From Diplolepis rosae (Eukaryota > Arthropoda > Insecta > Hymenoptera > Diplolepididae): a stretch of 64,000 nucleotides of DNA. Below, piece after piece: positions 1 to 11,441 of this stretch; the first letter of the stretch is position 1; every line of letters starts with the position of its first letter. A program made the translations under genes and the position numbers. The stretch covers positions 7,010,501 to 7,074,500 of the forward strand of contig JAPYXD010000715.1 in the NCBI GenBank assembly GCA_030998225.1. Direction: 5' to 3'. Under the pieces are notes generated by a model that saw nothing but the letters and a program-made list of their open reading frames with translations, was not told where the DNA came from and searched no databases.

Positions 1-168
1 CCTTATGCGGTTGACACACCCATAGCCAACGAAACGTCGCTACAATTTCCACACAACGAAGAATTTTCTTCTTTTTATTTTGCCCTCATTGATCGCAAAC
101 AAACTTATTCTATAATAAAATTTTTAACTGCCTGTTAAATTTGATATGTCAGTATTTTTTATAAAATC

Positions 169-690
169 ATGGGAAAGCAGGAATTTTGCTTGCTCATTAA
201 GCTCATTAACCAACTTTTTGTGTGGAGAATCCATCAAAGAAACTAAAAAAAAGCTTGTGAAGTATTATGGAGAGTCTGTTCCATCACACGGAATGGTTCA
301 CACGTAGTTTACTGGATTTTGTTGTGACCGTACAAGCACAAATAATGCTAAGCGTACTGGACGTTCAAAAAAGGTCATTTCTCAAGAAATGATTGATAAA
401 ATTCATGCTATGGTGCTCGAGGATCATCGATTGGAGATAAGTTAGATCTGTGGCATTGTGAAGATTCCGACTGAACACGTATTCCACATTATGCATGAAT
501 GTTTGGGCACGAGAAAGCTGTGGATCGTACCTAACAAACCTGCTCCGAAAAGGGCTATTACGGTTCCATCAGCCGATAAGGTCATGGTCACGATTTTTTG
601 TGATTCACACGGTAAAATATTGATCAATCATCTACAGGAGGGAATGACGATCACAAGAGAGTATTATGCCTAATTACACTGGTCAAAAAA
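169..690 (+). pseudogene. Mariner transposase relic, internally deleted
   Basis: A decayed mariner transposase. The start at 169 gives MGKQEF followed by a degenerate first helix-turn-helix. A second helix-turn-helix segment (MIDKIHAMVLEDHRL, then HIMHECLGTRKLW) follows from about 390. At about 525 the reading jumps to the strand region normally found after the first catalytic Asp (KRAITVPSADKVMVTIF, then ILINHLQEG). Everything between, and everything after about 690 including the second and third catalytic Asp, is missing. The N-terminal half resembles that of the chimeric mariner at 48777-49980, so both probably come from one lineage. It cannot be active. Confidence 0.8.
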
Positions 691-871
691 ATATGACCTA
701 TGTGTTCATGAAATGAGATATATCATTTCCAGAGCAGTTTTCTGTACTGAATCGATATCTAGCCTCTATTTTTTCCCAGCACGTCAAGCTTTTGAGATTT
801 TTCAAGTTAAATTTTGTTCGAAAAATATTTTTTTGACGCTGAAAAAATTTCGAAAAAGTTTATGGTTCCAA

Positions 872-1424
872 TAGTCCAAGTAACAGGGAGTTTGTTATGA
901 CATTATTTATTTTAGAAAATGCACTGCGCCATCAGAAGAAAGGTTGGTTATAGAGTAATTGTGTCATGTTTTGGACAACGAAATATGATTTATTCATTTG
1001 TTATTAACATTTAAAACCAAAAAATCGCACTTTTTTTGGATTTTTGTTTATAACATTAAAGGTAATTATCCAATCTTAATGACATCAATTGAAAAGTTGT
1101 AGTCGATTGCATTGCGAACAAAATGAGCCGCCGTTCGATCTGATTGGATAATTAGAAGCGGAGAAAAATTGGAAAAACTGGGAAATTTAGCTTTTGTTAA
1201 ACAAATTAATATCTCAGTTAATTTCTAACTTTTTAGGTTGAGGTTTGATGGAAAAGTAGCAGACTTTATGCTCTTCAAATGTATAAAAAAACGGACACTT
1301 TAAGATAATACGTTTCCGCGCTATTGACACTTTAATTTATTTAATGCGTTAATTGTAAAATGTCTGCTTGCCGCAGAGGTGGTCCGATTTTTATTTTGAA
1401 AACGGCTTTTAAAATTTTAAAATC
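872..1424 (+). repeat. Lone terminal repeat of the 8.3-kb transposon family
   Basis: About 550 bases nearly identical to the outer part of the TIR at 2531, beginning TAGTCCAAGTAACAGGGAG and ending in CGGCTTTTAAAA. The 8 bases upstream (TTCCAATA with the junction) also match the flank at 2524-2532, so the two copies share more than the element end. The inner half of the TIR and all coding sequence are absent. It is a direct repeat of 2531-3074 with a mariner between them. Confidence 0.8.
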
Positions 1425-1508
1425 AAAATAGAAAAATTGTCGTAGTACGAGGGACACGATGAAATTATTGAGATATGAGAAAGCGATAAAAGATAGAAAC
1501 GCCAAACT

Positions 1509-2490
1509 TCACGTGTGTTCAAAGTAGTCTCCTCCAGCATCGATGCATTTTTGGAGACGAATTTTCGATAAGTGAAATGCATTGTGCCACTCCTCGGCCG
1601 GAATGGAGTAAAAATACGCTCTTATAGCAATGTCGATCTCTTCTTCTGAAGAAAAACGCTGACCACGTAAATGTTTCTTGAGGTTAATAAATAGCCAGAA
1701 GTCGCACATTGCTAGATCAGTTGAGTACGTCGGATGTTCAATAACTTTGATATGATGTTCTCTAAAAAATTTGACAGTGATCGCAGCAGTGTGGGAACAG
1801 GCATCATCGTGATGCAGCATTAAGCCTTTGATTTTCAAGTCTTGAAGTACTTCAGGCAGGCAATGTTGTGTATACCAGGAGGCTATAACAGTCTTCTGTT
1901 CTTCCAACTTAATAGCTTTGACAAGTCCTGTACTTCTGAAGAATACAGCGTACATAACCTTTTTCATCGCTCGTTGTCGTTTCACAGTGGTTGGTGATGA
2001 TTCACCTTCAAACACCCATACTCTACTTTCTTGACAAGTTGGCACATCTTAAAAAGGAATATAGGTTTCATCACCTGTTACGATTTTTGAAATAATTCGG
2101 TGTCCTCCATCTTTCAATAATTTAAGAGTTTGTTTAGAAATTCGTACACGTTCAGCCTTCTGCTCTTCCGCTAACTGATGTGGAATCCAACGCAAAACAA
2201 TTTTTCTCACTTTTAACTCTTCATGTAGGGTTTTATATACTGCTGCGGATCCAATACCAAGGGCGGCTTCTATCATTTGATAGGCGCACCGATTGTCATC
2301 TGTTATCATTTTGCGAACACGGGCTACATTTTCTAGAGTTACAGCGGAACAAGGCCTTCCCATATGTTCTTCATCGTGCAGCGAACTAAGTCCCCTACGA
2401 AATTACGAAATACGAAACAGTCGCCCGGGATGGTGCTTCATCGTCAAATGCCGAATGTAATCGCTGGATACATGCGTCTTCAGATAGACC
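1509..2490 (-). pseudogene. Mariner transposase, broken
   Basis: A minus-strand mariner transposase covering most of the family length. The N-terminal part (GLSEDACIQRLHSAF, about 2490-2430) precedes stops and frameshifts. Then comes a second helix-turn-helix (MITDDNRCAYQMIEAALGIG) and VTGDETYI carrying the first catalytic Asp. A second frame (1509-2045) gives LMLHHDDACSHTA and YSTDLAMCDFWLF with the second and third Asp 34 residues apart, the classical D,D34D of mariner. The end IDAGGDYFEHT is the normal C-terminus. At least one frameshift near 2045 and others near 2390 inactivate it. The subfamily is not assigned. Confidence 0.85.
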
Positions 2491-2530
2491 AACTTTAAAA
2501 TCAAAGAAAATCATAGCGCGGTAATTCCAA

Positions 2531-3570
2531 TAGTCCAAGTAACAGGGAGTTTGTTATGACATTATTTATTTTAGAAAATGCACTGCGCCATCAGAAGAAA
2601 GGTTGGTTATAGAGTAATTGTGTCATGTTTTGGACAACGAAATATGATTTATTCATTTGTTATTAACATTTAAAACCAAAAAATCGCACTTTTTTTGGAT
2701 TTTTGTTTATAACATTAAAGGTAATTATCCAATCTTAATGACATCAATTGAAAAGTTGTAGTCGATTGCATTGCGAACAAAATGAGCCGCCGTTCGATCT
2801 GATTGGATAATTAGAAGCGGAGAAAAATTGGAAAAACTGGGAAATTTAGCTTTTGTTAAACAAATTAATATCTCAGTTAATTTCTAACTTTTTAGGTTGA
2901 GGTTTGATGGAAAAGTAGCAGACTTTATGCTCTTCAAATGTATAAAAAAACGGACACTTTAAGATAATACGTTTCCGCGCTATTGACACTTTAATTTATT
3001 TAATGCGTTAATTGTAAAATGTCTGCTTGCCGCAGAGGTGGTCCGATTTTTATTTTGAAAACGGCTTTTAAAAATATAAATCAAGCACAACAGAACGTTA
3101 ATCTTGGTTCTTCGCTAAAATGTTGCAAAATTTATTTAAAAAATTCCCAAACATCGCTCCACGCTTGAACGCAGCAAAGTGACTGAGTGGAGGGAGGAGC
3201 AGGCGAGTAGGAGAAGCGCGTATATATGGTATAGTAATAGTAGCGCACAGCGCGACGCATTTAATATTTGTTATTTTGTTATTTGTTAATATTTTTACTG
3301 CATGAACATGAAATTTGGTCAAGCAATTTTTAGGGTATCGATTTATCGGCACTACCTACGGGTATCAAGAGATTGTTTTTAACTTGCCAACCCCAAACAG
3401 TTGGTTTTAGATTTATGTTTCCTAACCAACATTGTACTTGATAGAAAACACGGAATGCATGCTGTTTTGCTGCTCCTTCTGTCGGTGGCAAAGTCTCTAA
3501 AGCAAATGTCGATTTTATTTTAGCATTATTGAAATGCAAATATCGTAAGTCATTTAGCGAAAAGTTGCTT
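2531..3570 (+). repeat. Left long terminal inverted repeat
   Basis: Matches the inverse of 9835-10872 almost base for base, from TAGTCCAAG at the tip to GCAACTTTTCGCT at the inner border (in inverse orientation). It contains, on the minus strand, the last segment of the transposase frame (3330-3539), so the 3' end of the gene is part of the TIR. Confidence 0.85.
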
Positions 3571-6500
3571 GATTTTCTATGAGCTTTTTCTCGGCTTTGT
3601 TGCTGTACATTCCACGAATTAATTCATACGCACTGTCAGCTATTTTATCGCAACTAGCATTTTCATCATAAAACACTGAAGCTAATACAAGTAATCGGTC
3701 ATGTGCGAATGAATCTATTAATTTATTTTTACCAAGTTTATAGAAACAAGAGGTCGTATCACAACCGCAGAAAGCGTGTAAGAAAGCTACTATTTTTTGT
3801 AAATCTGGGTATTTGAAACTATTACTACTGTAAAATTCATTTGGCTTAGAGATTTTGCATTGTCTGCAGAAGTAAATATTATTCATGTTATCTGCGAGTT
3901 TCGAGAAAATAACGAGCAAATCTGTATCTTCGCCTATGATTAAAACCGTTGTTTCTGAATCATTACGAGCATTCTCAATCGCAGTAACAACTATTAATCT
4001 ATCGGCATCTTCCGGAGCAATTTTCGTTCGATATCCGGCTGTATTTAACAAAGTAAAAATCATATTAATGAGTCGATGTTTTTTTTCTCGTTGCTAAGAA
4101 ATTGAGCTTGATTCACAGGAATAATATTATTTTCATCGAAAGGAATTTCACGACCAATGTTTTTTAACTGTCTACGCGAACGCTCTACAGACTTTGTCGA
4201 TAAAGTTTCATCGTCAGGGTAACCATCGAATATAATATAATTATTTGGAGTGTAATGCCTTTGTGAATAGGAAACGTACTTATTTACGATAGCACTTACT
4301 TTTTCGTTATTTTGACATACGACCTTATGTTAAAAAAATCCGCCATCTACGACGTGCGTAACATTTCTTGTTGTACGTATCTCATGTGAACAATGAAAAT
4401 TCGAGAAGAAAGCGTATTTTGCTGTTTTATGCATTCCGTTTTCGTAGAATAACGATAACGGTATTGGAGCAAGTTCATAGGAGCTTGAATATTCCTTCAT
4501 ATCATCTTTGTTTTCAATATTCAAGCAAATCTTCAGGAAAATGACTACTTTACTGCTTCTCTTATACTTAACATCTGTGAATTTTTTACTCGATGTAGCA
4601 TCCATTAAAGCTTTTCCAATCTCATAGGCATTGTGCCAATTCACAGTAGCTAAATCACCAACAACGCCAGTATAAATTCCCATTATATGGTCAGTTTCGG
4701 GAAACGGATCATGTGTGGCAAAAAATTGCAGTACTTTTGCTAAATCACTTGCGTCTCTTGATATACAAGAGACGCGATTGTGAACATGTTGTTCTGATGA
4801 TGCAAACGTCATATTGCAAAATAATTCCATCGCATTGCTTATTTCTACAACAGCTACTCTTGAAAGTATCCACTTCGCTATAACACTATCGGTCAAACCA
4901 CGACCATGCGTTAATCCTCCCATGCATTTCATATCTCGCATTAACACCTGCTCGATAGTCATGTCTGACCATACTCCACACCAAAATCGATTTTAACGTC
5001 TGATAGTGAAAAAACCTTGATTACAAAATTTATCATAATCCAAAGGATCCATAATTTCTCATAGTTTTAACATTTGTTGAACGTACAGCAAGCAAGCTTT
5101 TGCGTATAAATGATGACCTGAAGCGAAAAAAATTGGTATCATCAACAGCACGATTTCCAGGTGTAAATCAAAATTCCCAGATCTTTCTGCATCAATATAT
5201 CTAAGCACCAAACAGATTAGTTTGAAGTACAGCAACCACAATTGACTGGTGAGGCCATTTTTTCCCAGCTTCTCAATAGCAGCTACGAATTTTTCTTCAA
5301 TTTTTTTCATGATAGGATCCGACAAAAATTCTTCGACATTTTCCTCTCCCACTTTTTGAAGGCCCTCAGATAAATACACTTTTTCATTTTCTTCAAGCTC
5401 GACTTTATCAAAAATTAATTTAGCAAGAGCAGCATGACACAGTGTTCGCAGAACGTGGACGTAAACGGCCCCCACCATGGACCCTACCAGCTCATGGCTT
5501 CTTCCTCGCTCCACTGCCATAGGTTGGTTGAATGAGGAAGACACAATGAGTTCGGAGTATCTATGGTGGGGGCCGTTTACGTCCACATTCTGCGAACACT
5601 GGCATGACATATGAAATGGCCTCGTATAGATCTTGAAAAAGCGTGGCCCGCCAAAGCTTTGTCAGCTGATCGATCGAAGCTATTATTTCAAATGCTTTCA
5701 TGAAAAGCGGCAAATCGAACGTGACGAAGCAGTGCTATTGTTTATTTTTATTTGCTCTCTGCCTAGTATCGATTAAAGCTGTTAAAATTGTCGTATGGTC
5801 ACTTGGTGGAACTTTCATATAGGAGGCAAAGCAATGACTCTCGTAGTACAAAAATCACTGTTGAATTCATGACAGTAATTCATAAATCCGTGCCAATTAG
5901 CCGTTTTTTCCGGTTAAATATACTTGCCATAAAAATACAATATATCTGTTGGTTCAACTTTAATCGAAAAATCAGTAAAATTTATGCCTTTCCAGTCCTG
6001 AACGACCACATTATTTAATTTAGAATGGTTTGTTATTTTTGAAATCTGTCAGCCGAAGGAAACCAGATGTGCTTGTGCTTGCTTTCGGTAAAGCTCCTTT
6101 TAAACAAGTAATAGTACTATCGAATGTAACAGAGGATGATGGCGTTACGCACATGATGCCGCCCATGCAATGAAAAGTATTTTTACCGTCGATTGTAGCA
6201 GTATTGTGGTCGGCATTGTCATAAATGAATTGTAAATAGTTGTCAGAAAGTATATTAAACTTTTCTGGATCGTTAATAATTTAAGTTTCAAATCGGGCTG
6301 TTTCTGAATATGAAGCACAGAAACCAATGTTATATAAACAATCTATAAGTCCTCTTGCCGAAAATTTAGCGTGCATCATACGCGATAAGCCTAATAAAAT
6401 TGGAGAACAAAACGATCGCGGCCTGACAGAATTCATTACAATGTACGCTACTGTATTGATTTTATTGTCCAATTTTTTCCAAGATCCTTGTTTGGGAATT

Positions 6501-7556
6501 TTTTTTTGTGTTTTCATTACGATGTCAAGAAACAATTTTAAAGTATTTGGAACATCTTTTGTCACATCATTCAAAAATTCAGATCGTGAGTTATAAGTAC
6601 TTGTATTAAACTGTAACGCTCGGATGTCTTGTAAAATTATATGAGCAGCCATTTCGACTATTCTATTTCTTTCCTCTTGTTGATTATTTCTTCGATTCGA
6701 ATAAAAACTATCCTCCAAGCACTGTCCTAATGTTTGTTTGAACCAAATTAATCGATCATTCACAGTTGAATAGGTCAATATCTCATCTTGAAAGTGCTGT
6801 TTCAAACCATGCTCTATTCGGTCAAGACGTGGAAGTGCAAATTCTCTGTGTTCGTCTGTGTACATTTTCAGAATTTCTTTCAATGAAAATTGACACTCGT
6901 CGCTATTCTCTATTATATAATTTATAATGAATGCGAGCAAGTCAGACATAGTTTCACTAATTGGCTTTCCTCTAATATTATTCGGCCTATATTGATAAAA
7001 TATATTTAAGCACCGGCAATTATAAGAAACATTGTTATCGATATAATAATTATCATCTTTGTCTTTCAATTCACTTAAACGTGCAGTGATAGTTTTATTA
7101 ATTTCGGTTTTCGGATAATCGTTCAATTGTGTTATAATATTATCAATTGTTGACTGTTTAGATATACGTCTACAGTTTTGCGTGTTATACATGTTATTCC
7201 AGCAAAAAAAACAGTTCGAAGGAAAATCAAAAACTCGCCTATCTTGTCGTTGGCGGTTGTCTCTAAATTGCTCTGTTTTTTTTTATTGATAGTGTATGTT
7301 CGATTCTCTTGTATACGTAAGTTGACAAGTTTTATACACTTTTACCTCTGTTAATTTTCGTAGCTGATCATCTTTCTTATCGTTATGTCTGATACTTGCT
7401 TGTATGAATTTAGCGATACCTAGTTGTTTTACGACACATGATGATGACTTCGTCATAGGCTGCTCGCAAAGCAAACAATTTTTGTCTTCCCACTGTTCGT
7501 CATTTTCATCATCTTCACCTTTTGAACTTTGGTCATGTCTGAATAAAAATATTATA
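3330..7556 (-). pseudogene. Academ-like transposase with Cys-rich N-terminus and XPG-like nuclease motifs
   Basis: One decayed minus-strand gene read through several frames. N-terminus (7556-7283): CLLCEQPM, then CRRIS after CFFCWN, a possible zinc-binding segment; a 3' splice-like TTTATTCAG lies just before it, so a first exon may be lost. Centre (7192-6281, 303 codons): all-alpha region ending at an in-frame TAA. After that stop the frame continues with NADHNTATIDGKNTF and CMGGIM, a block I know from large multi-copy invertebrate proteins. 5059-5430 and 4330-4962 are further blocks. C-terminus (4063-3554): EDADRLIVV, LIIGEDTDLLVIF and HAFCGCDTTSCF, matching the acidic motifs and GCD loop of XPG/FEN nucleases. 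A frameshift near 3565 separates the last segment (ETLPPTEGAAKQHAF). A hAT MITE interrupts it at 5440. Confidence 0.75.
5440..5601. mobile_element. hAT-type MITE, 162 bp, with 8-bp duplication
   Basis: Ends are CAGTGTTCGCAGAA and the inverse TTCTGCGAACACTG, with inverted arms of about 38 bases running to CCCCCACCAT. The direct repeat GCATGACA occurs immediately outside both ends (5432-5439 and 5602-5609). An 8-bp duplication and CAGTG tips are hallmarks of hAT. It has no coding capacity and disrupts the transposase gene around it. Confidence 0.9.
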
Positions 7557-7614
7557 TATAATGAAACGTGTAAAAACTCACATAAATATACACATGCTGT
7601 ATATTTTTAAGTAA

Positions 7615-8286
7615 TTCAACGAAATATATTTGACAGTTAACCAAAAATATTGCTGCAATAGTAATTCATATGTTTGGAATACACATACAGGCTGAACTGA
7701 TACAGGCAAACCTTGGTTTTTGGTAAATCTCCAATATAGTATAGGTCAAGGAACCACAATTATGTCTGTATCGTCCAATTTTTTTTCGGTGTAGGCTCCA
7801 CCACGCTGCTAGTAAATATTACACACAATTAAACATTGCACTGAAAATAATAATCAACGCTGTATATTCGTATAAAAAGAAAATCTGCCCGCTTCGCGGG
7901 CACATTCTCATCGCGCGCTTCGCTCGCAAGTTTGAGCGCGCCTAGGGCGCACGATTTGATCGTCGCGCTTCGCGCTGGGTCTTGTGCTCTTCACATACGT
8001 TCAAGTTTATTTATTATAATTTGATAATGAAGCTCAAACCAATTTTATAATAATATCACAGATGATGTGAATTACACATTTTCTCAAAGTCACTCAATTT
8101 CTTTTTGAAATTAAGTGAAACAGGAAATTCAATTTACGTAAGGCTGTATCAGCCTTAAGGAACATATTCTTATCATGGCGCTCGCGCTTCGCGCTCGATT
8201 TTCTGTATAGATTTCAGTAACTTTTTAATAAATTACATGATTAAAATAATTTATTTTCTTCCAAATCTCTCAAAAAGGAAAAACAA
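7615..8286. other. Non-coding part of the transposon with GCGC hairpins
   Basis: No gene is seen. In otherwise AT-rich DNA there are short GC-rich palindromes with a TTC loop: GCCCGC-TTC-GCGGGC at 7887-7901, GCGC-TTC-GCGC at 7965-7975 and again at 8184-8194. Several related GCGCGC/TTCGCTC runs lie around 7911-7950. Confidence 0.6.
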
Positions 8287-9395
8287 TCGTAGACTTTATT
8301 TAAGGAAACGATTTTGCAGAACAACGCTTATTTCGTATCTCACATATTTTGGTGAAAAAAAATCGGATTTTTTTAATATTCATAATCAAAACATAAAATA
8401 TACATCCTGTCCCGAAATGTCTTAATGAGAATTTGTAGACCTCATTTAAGCAAACAATTTTCCATCTAAACGTTTTTTTTTGTATCTCTCATATTTTGTC
8501 TAAAAAATGGAAGTTTGGAATTTTAATCGTATTTTTTGGAATTGAAACGAAAAATATATGTTTTATCAGAAACTGTGTGAGACAAAATTTGTAGATCTTT
8601 TTGAAACAAACAACTTTGTATTCTTACGTTTTTTTCGTGTTTCGAATATTATTGCTAAAAAATTGAATTTTGTATTTTCAATAGTTTTTTTTTTAATTAA
8701 AAAGATAAATATGCATCTTATGAAAAAATGTTACAATTCAAATTTGTAGGTCTTTATTTATTTAATAATATTGTATCATAACGTTTTTTCGTATCTCGTA
8801 TAATTTAACTTGAAAATGGAATTTTGATATTGACTTTTTTCGAATTTGAATATGCTGTGACATTTCTAATTTTGATTTAATCAAAAAATGTTATCAGGAT
8901 AATTTGTAGAGATTTATGAGCAAACAATTTTCCATCTAAACGTTTTTTTTGTATCTCTCATATTTTGTCTAAAAAATGGAATTTTTGAATTTTAATCGTA
9001 TTTTTTGGCATTGAAACGAAAAATATATGTTTTATCAGAAACTGTGTAACACAAAATTTGTAGATATTTTTGAAACAAACAACTTTGTATTCTTACGTTT
9101 TTTTCGTGTTTCGAATATTATTGCTAAAAAATTGAATTTTGGATTTTCAAAAGTTTTTTTTTTTAATTAAAAAGATAAATATGCATCTTATGAAAAAATG
9201 TTACAATTCAAATTTGTAGGTCTTTATTTATTTAATAATATTGTATCATAACGTTTTTTCGTATCTCGTATAATTTAACTGGAAAATGGAACTTTGATAT
9301 TGACTTTTTTCGAATTTGAATATGCTGTGACATTTCTAATTTTGATTTAATCAAAAAATGTTATCAGGATAATTTGTAGAGATTTATGAGCACTA
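8287..9395. repeat. 155-bp tandem array with a 470-bp higher-order period
   Basis: The phrase ATTTGTAG recurs at 8431, 8587, 8742, 8902, 9056, 9212 and 9372, spaced 154-160 bases, with a weaker unit from about 8287. Neighbouring units are diverged but every third unit is nearly identical: 8431-8901 closely matches 8902-9371. So a three-unit block of about 470 bases was duplicated. All units are AT-rich with a TTTTTTCGTATCTC-like core and no coding capacity. Confidence 0.85.
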
Positions 9396-9834
9396 TCAAA
9401 AACCAGTATTGAAATTTTTGATTTTTTAAAAAAATTATTTTCAAAAACACAAAAGTAGTGCTCAATCCCTCAATTTTGATTGGATGCGGCTGGTTAACGA
9501 ACTTGTCCTTACTTTTTCGGCTCCGATAAAGTGTACCAAAGCTCAATTCAATCTGATAATTCTATCGAGAGTTATGCCGCACACGACCTACTACAGACAG
9601 ACAGACAGACAGACACTTTCGTAAAAACCCTTTTTTATGACTCAGGGGGTGTCAAAACGTAAAGATTTGATGAAAATATCGAAAGTCATTTTTCACATAA
9701 AACCAATACCTTCTCATCCATGATGAGAATGTAATAACACGCAGCTATACGAGCTTCAGCAGCATTTTTGGCCAGTAAGGGCATGTGCTAAGAGTATGTA
9801 ATAGCAATTTCTTTTTTAATTATTTTATAAATTG
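9396..9834. other. Spacer with a (CAGA)n microsatellite
   Basis: No gene is seen. A short ACAG/CAGA tandem run lies at about 9590-9616, followed by ACTCAGGGGGTGTCAAAACG, a unique-looking conserved stretch of unknown meaning. The right TIR begins just after. Confidence 0.5.
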
Positions 9835-10872
9835 GCAACTTTTCGCTAAATGACTTACGATATTTGCATTTCAATAAAGCTAAAATAAAATCGACATTTG
9901 CTTTAGAGACTTTGCCACCGACAGAAGGAGCAGCAAAACAGCATGCATTCCGTGTTTTCTATCAAGTACAATGTTGGTTAGGAAACACAAATCTAAAACC
10001 AACTGTTTGGGGTTGGCAAGTTAAAAACAATCTCTTGATACCCGTAGGTAGTGCCGATAAATCGATACCCTAAAAATTGCTTGACCAAATTTCATGTTCA
10101 TGCAGTAAAAATATTAACAAATAACAAAATAACAAATATTAAATGCGTCGCGCTGTGCGCTACTATTACTATACCATATATACGCGCTTCTCCTACTCGC
10201 CTGCTCCTCCCTCCACTCAGTCACTTTGCTGCGTTCAAGCGTGGAGCGATGTTTGGGAATTTTTTAAATAAATTTTGCAACATTTTAGCGAAGAACCAAG
10301 ATTAACGTTCTGTTGTGCTTGATTTATATTTTTAAAAGCCGTTTTCAAAATAAAAATCGGACCACCTCTGCGGCAAGCAGACATTTTACAATTAACGCAT
10401 TAAATAAATTAAAGTGTCAATAGCGCGGAAACGTATTATCTTAAAGTGTCCGTTTTTTTATACATTTGAAGAGCATAAAGTCTGCTACTTTTCCATCAAA
10501 CCTCAACCTAAAAAGTTAAAAATTAACTGAGATATTAATTTGTTTAACAAAAGCTAAATTTCCCAGTTTTTCCAATTTTTCTCCGCTTCTAATTATCCAA
10601 TCAGATCGAACGGCGGCTCATTTTGTTCGCAATGCAATCGACTACAACTTTTCAATTGATGTCATTAAGATTGGATAATTACCTTTAATGTTATAAACAA
10701 AAAACCAAAAAAAGTGCGATTTTTTGGTTTTAAATGTTAATAACAAATGAATAAATCATATTTCGTTGTCCAAAACATTACACAATTACTCTATAACCAA
10801 CCTTTCTTCTGATGGCGCAGTGCATTTTCTAAAATAAATAATGTCATAACAAACTCCCTGTTGCTTGGACTA
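9835..10872 (-). repeat. Right long terminal inverted repeat
   Basis: Inverse of 2531-3570. It carries, now on the plus strand, an open copy of the transposase C-terminal segment (9864-10073, ETLPPTEGAAKQHAF) that differs by very few residues from the copy at 3330-3539 but has no start or upstream domain. Confidence 0.85.
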
Positions 10873-11192
10873 CAGCTGTAACTCTTCGAAAGATACATGG
10901 CAGACAAGTTGTCTCTTTCTATAGAGTAGCCAGTATGACAGCTCACAAGTACTTGGGGTGAATCATTGTACTGTTTATTGTCTCTCATTGCATTAAAGTA
11001 TACAATATTCACAGAGTTTACAGTATTTCAGCGTTCACAGTATTCGTACCTCCAACCATAGCGCCGGACTTTTGGGCAGGTTTTAAATACACAGTACAAT
11101 GATTCACCTCAAGTACTTCTAAGCCGTCATACAAGCAACTCTATAAAAAAAGACAACTTCTCTGCCATCTATCTTCCGATCAGTTACAGCTG
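10873..11192. mobile_element. MITE with ~100-bp inverted repeats
   Basis: Left arm begins CAGCTGTAACTCTTCG, the right arm ends with the inverse GTTACAGCTG. The arms (about 10873-10970 and 11095-11192) match with scattered differences, through GGTGAATCATTG. The left tip is directly joined to the end of the 8.3-kb element. I find no clear flanking duplication, so the superfamily is open. Confidence 0.75.
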
Positions 11193-11441
11193 AAACTATA
11201 AACTTTTTTGAAATTTCTCCCCCATCAGAAAAAAGAGAATGACATGCAGTTGACTATAAAATTAATGATATTCAGTTGAATATGAGTTTTTTCGTAAAAC
11301 CATTTTTTTCGTGTTTTTAAAAATAGTTTTTCTATTTATCTCAAGAACTGTATAAGATATCGTAAGTACAAAACAATCAATGGATTCTGCGTTAGAAAGC
11401 GCATCGACATCATTTATTGATTTCTGTTTGAAAATTTTTTA

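Larger units (their letters stand above)
2531..10872 (-). mobile_element. 8.3-kb DNA transposon with 1-kb TIRs, Academ-like
   Basis: The outer ends are TAGTCCAAGTAACAGGG at 2531 and its inverse CCCTGTTGCTTGGACTA ending at 10872. Inverted arms of about 1.04 kb (2531-3570 and 9835-10872) are nearly identical. Between them lies one long minus-strand gene remnant (3330-7556), then about 2.2 kb of AT-rich non-coding DNA with GC hairpins and a tandem array. The gene combines a Cys-rich N-terminus with an XPG/FEN-like motif set near the C-terminus; Academ transposons are known for XPG-type nuclease domains, so that superfamily is my inference. No convincing target-site duplication is visible, and the right end abuts another MITE. 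Related ends occur at 872-1424 and in the palindrome 31305-32660. Confidence 0.75.

Noticed and set aside
9590..9616. CRISPR-like short repeats
   Set aside because: It is a simple CAGA microsatellite; no spacers.
10051..10305. 84-codon plus-strand frame and its identical minus-strand twin at 3098-3352
   Set aside because: Identical because both lie in the TIR arms; it runs past the family's C-terminus and has no recognised motif.
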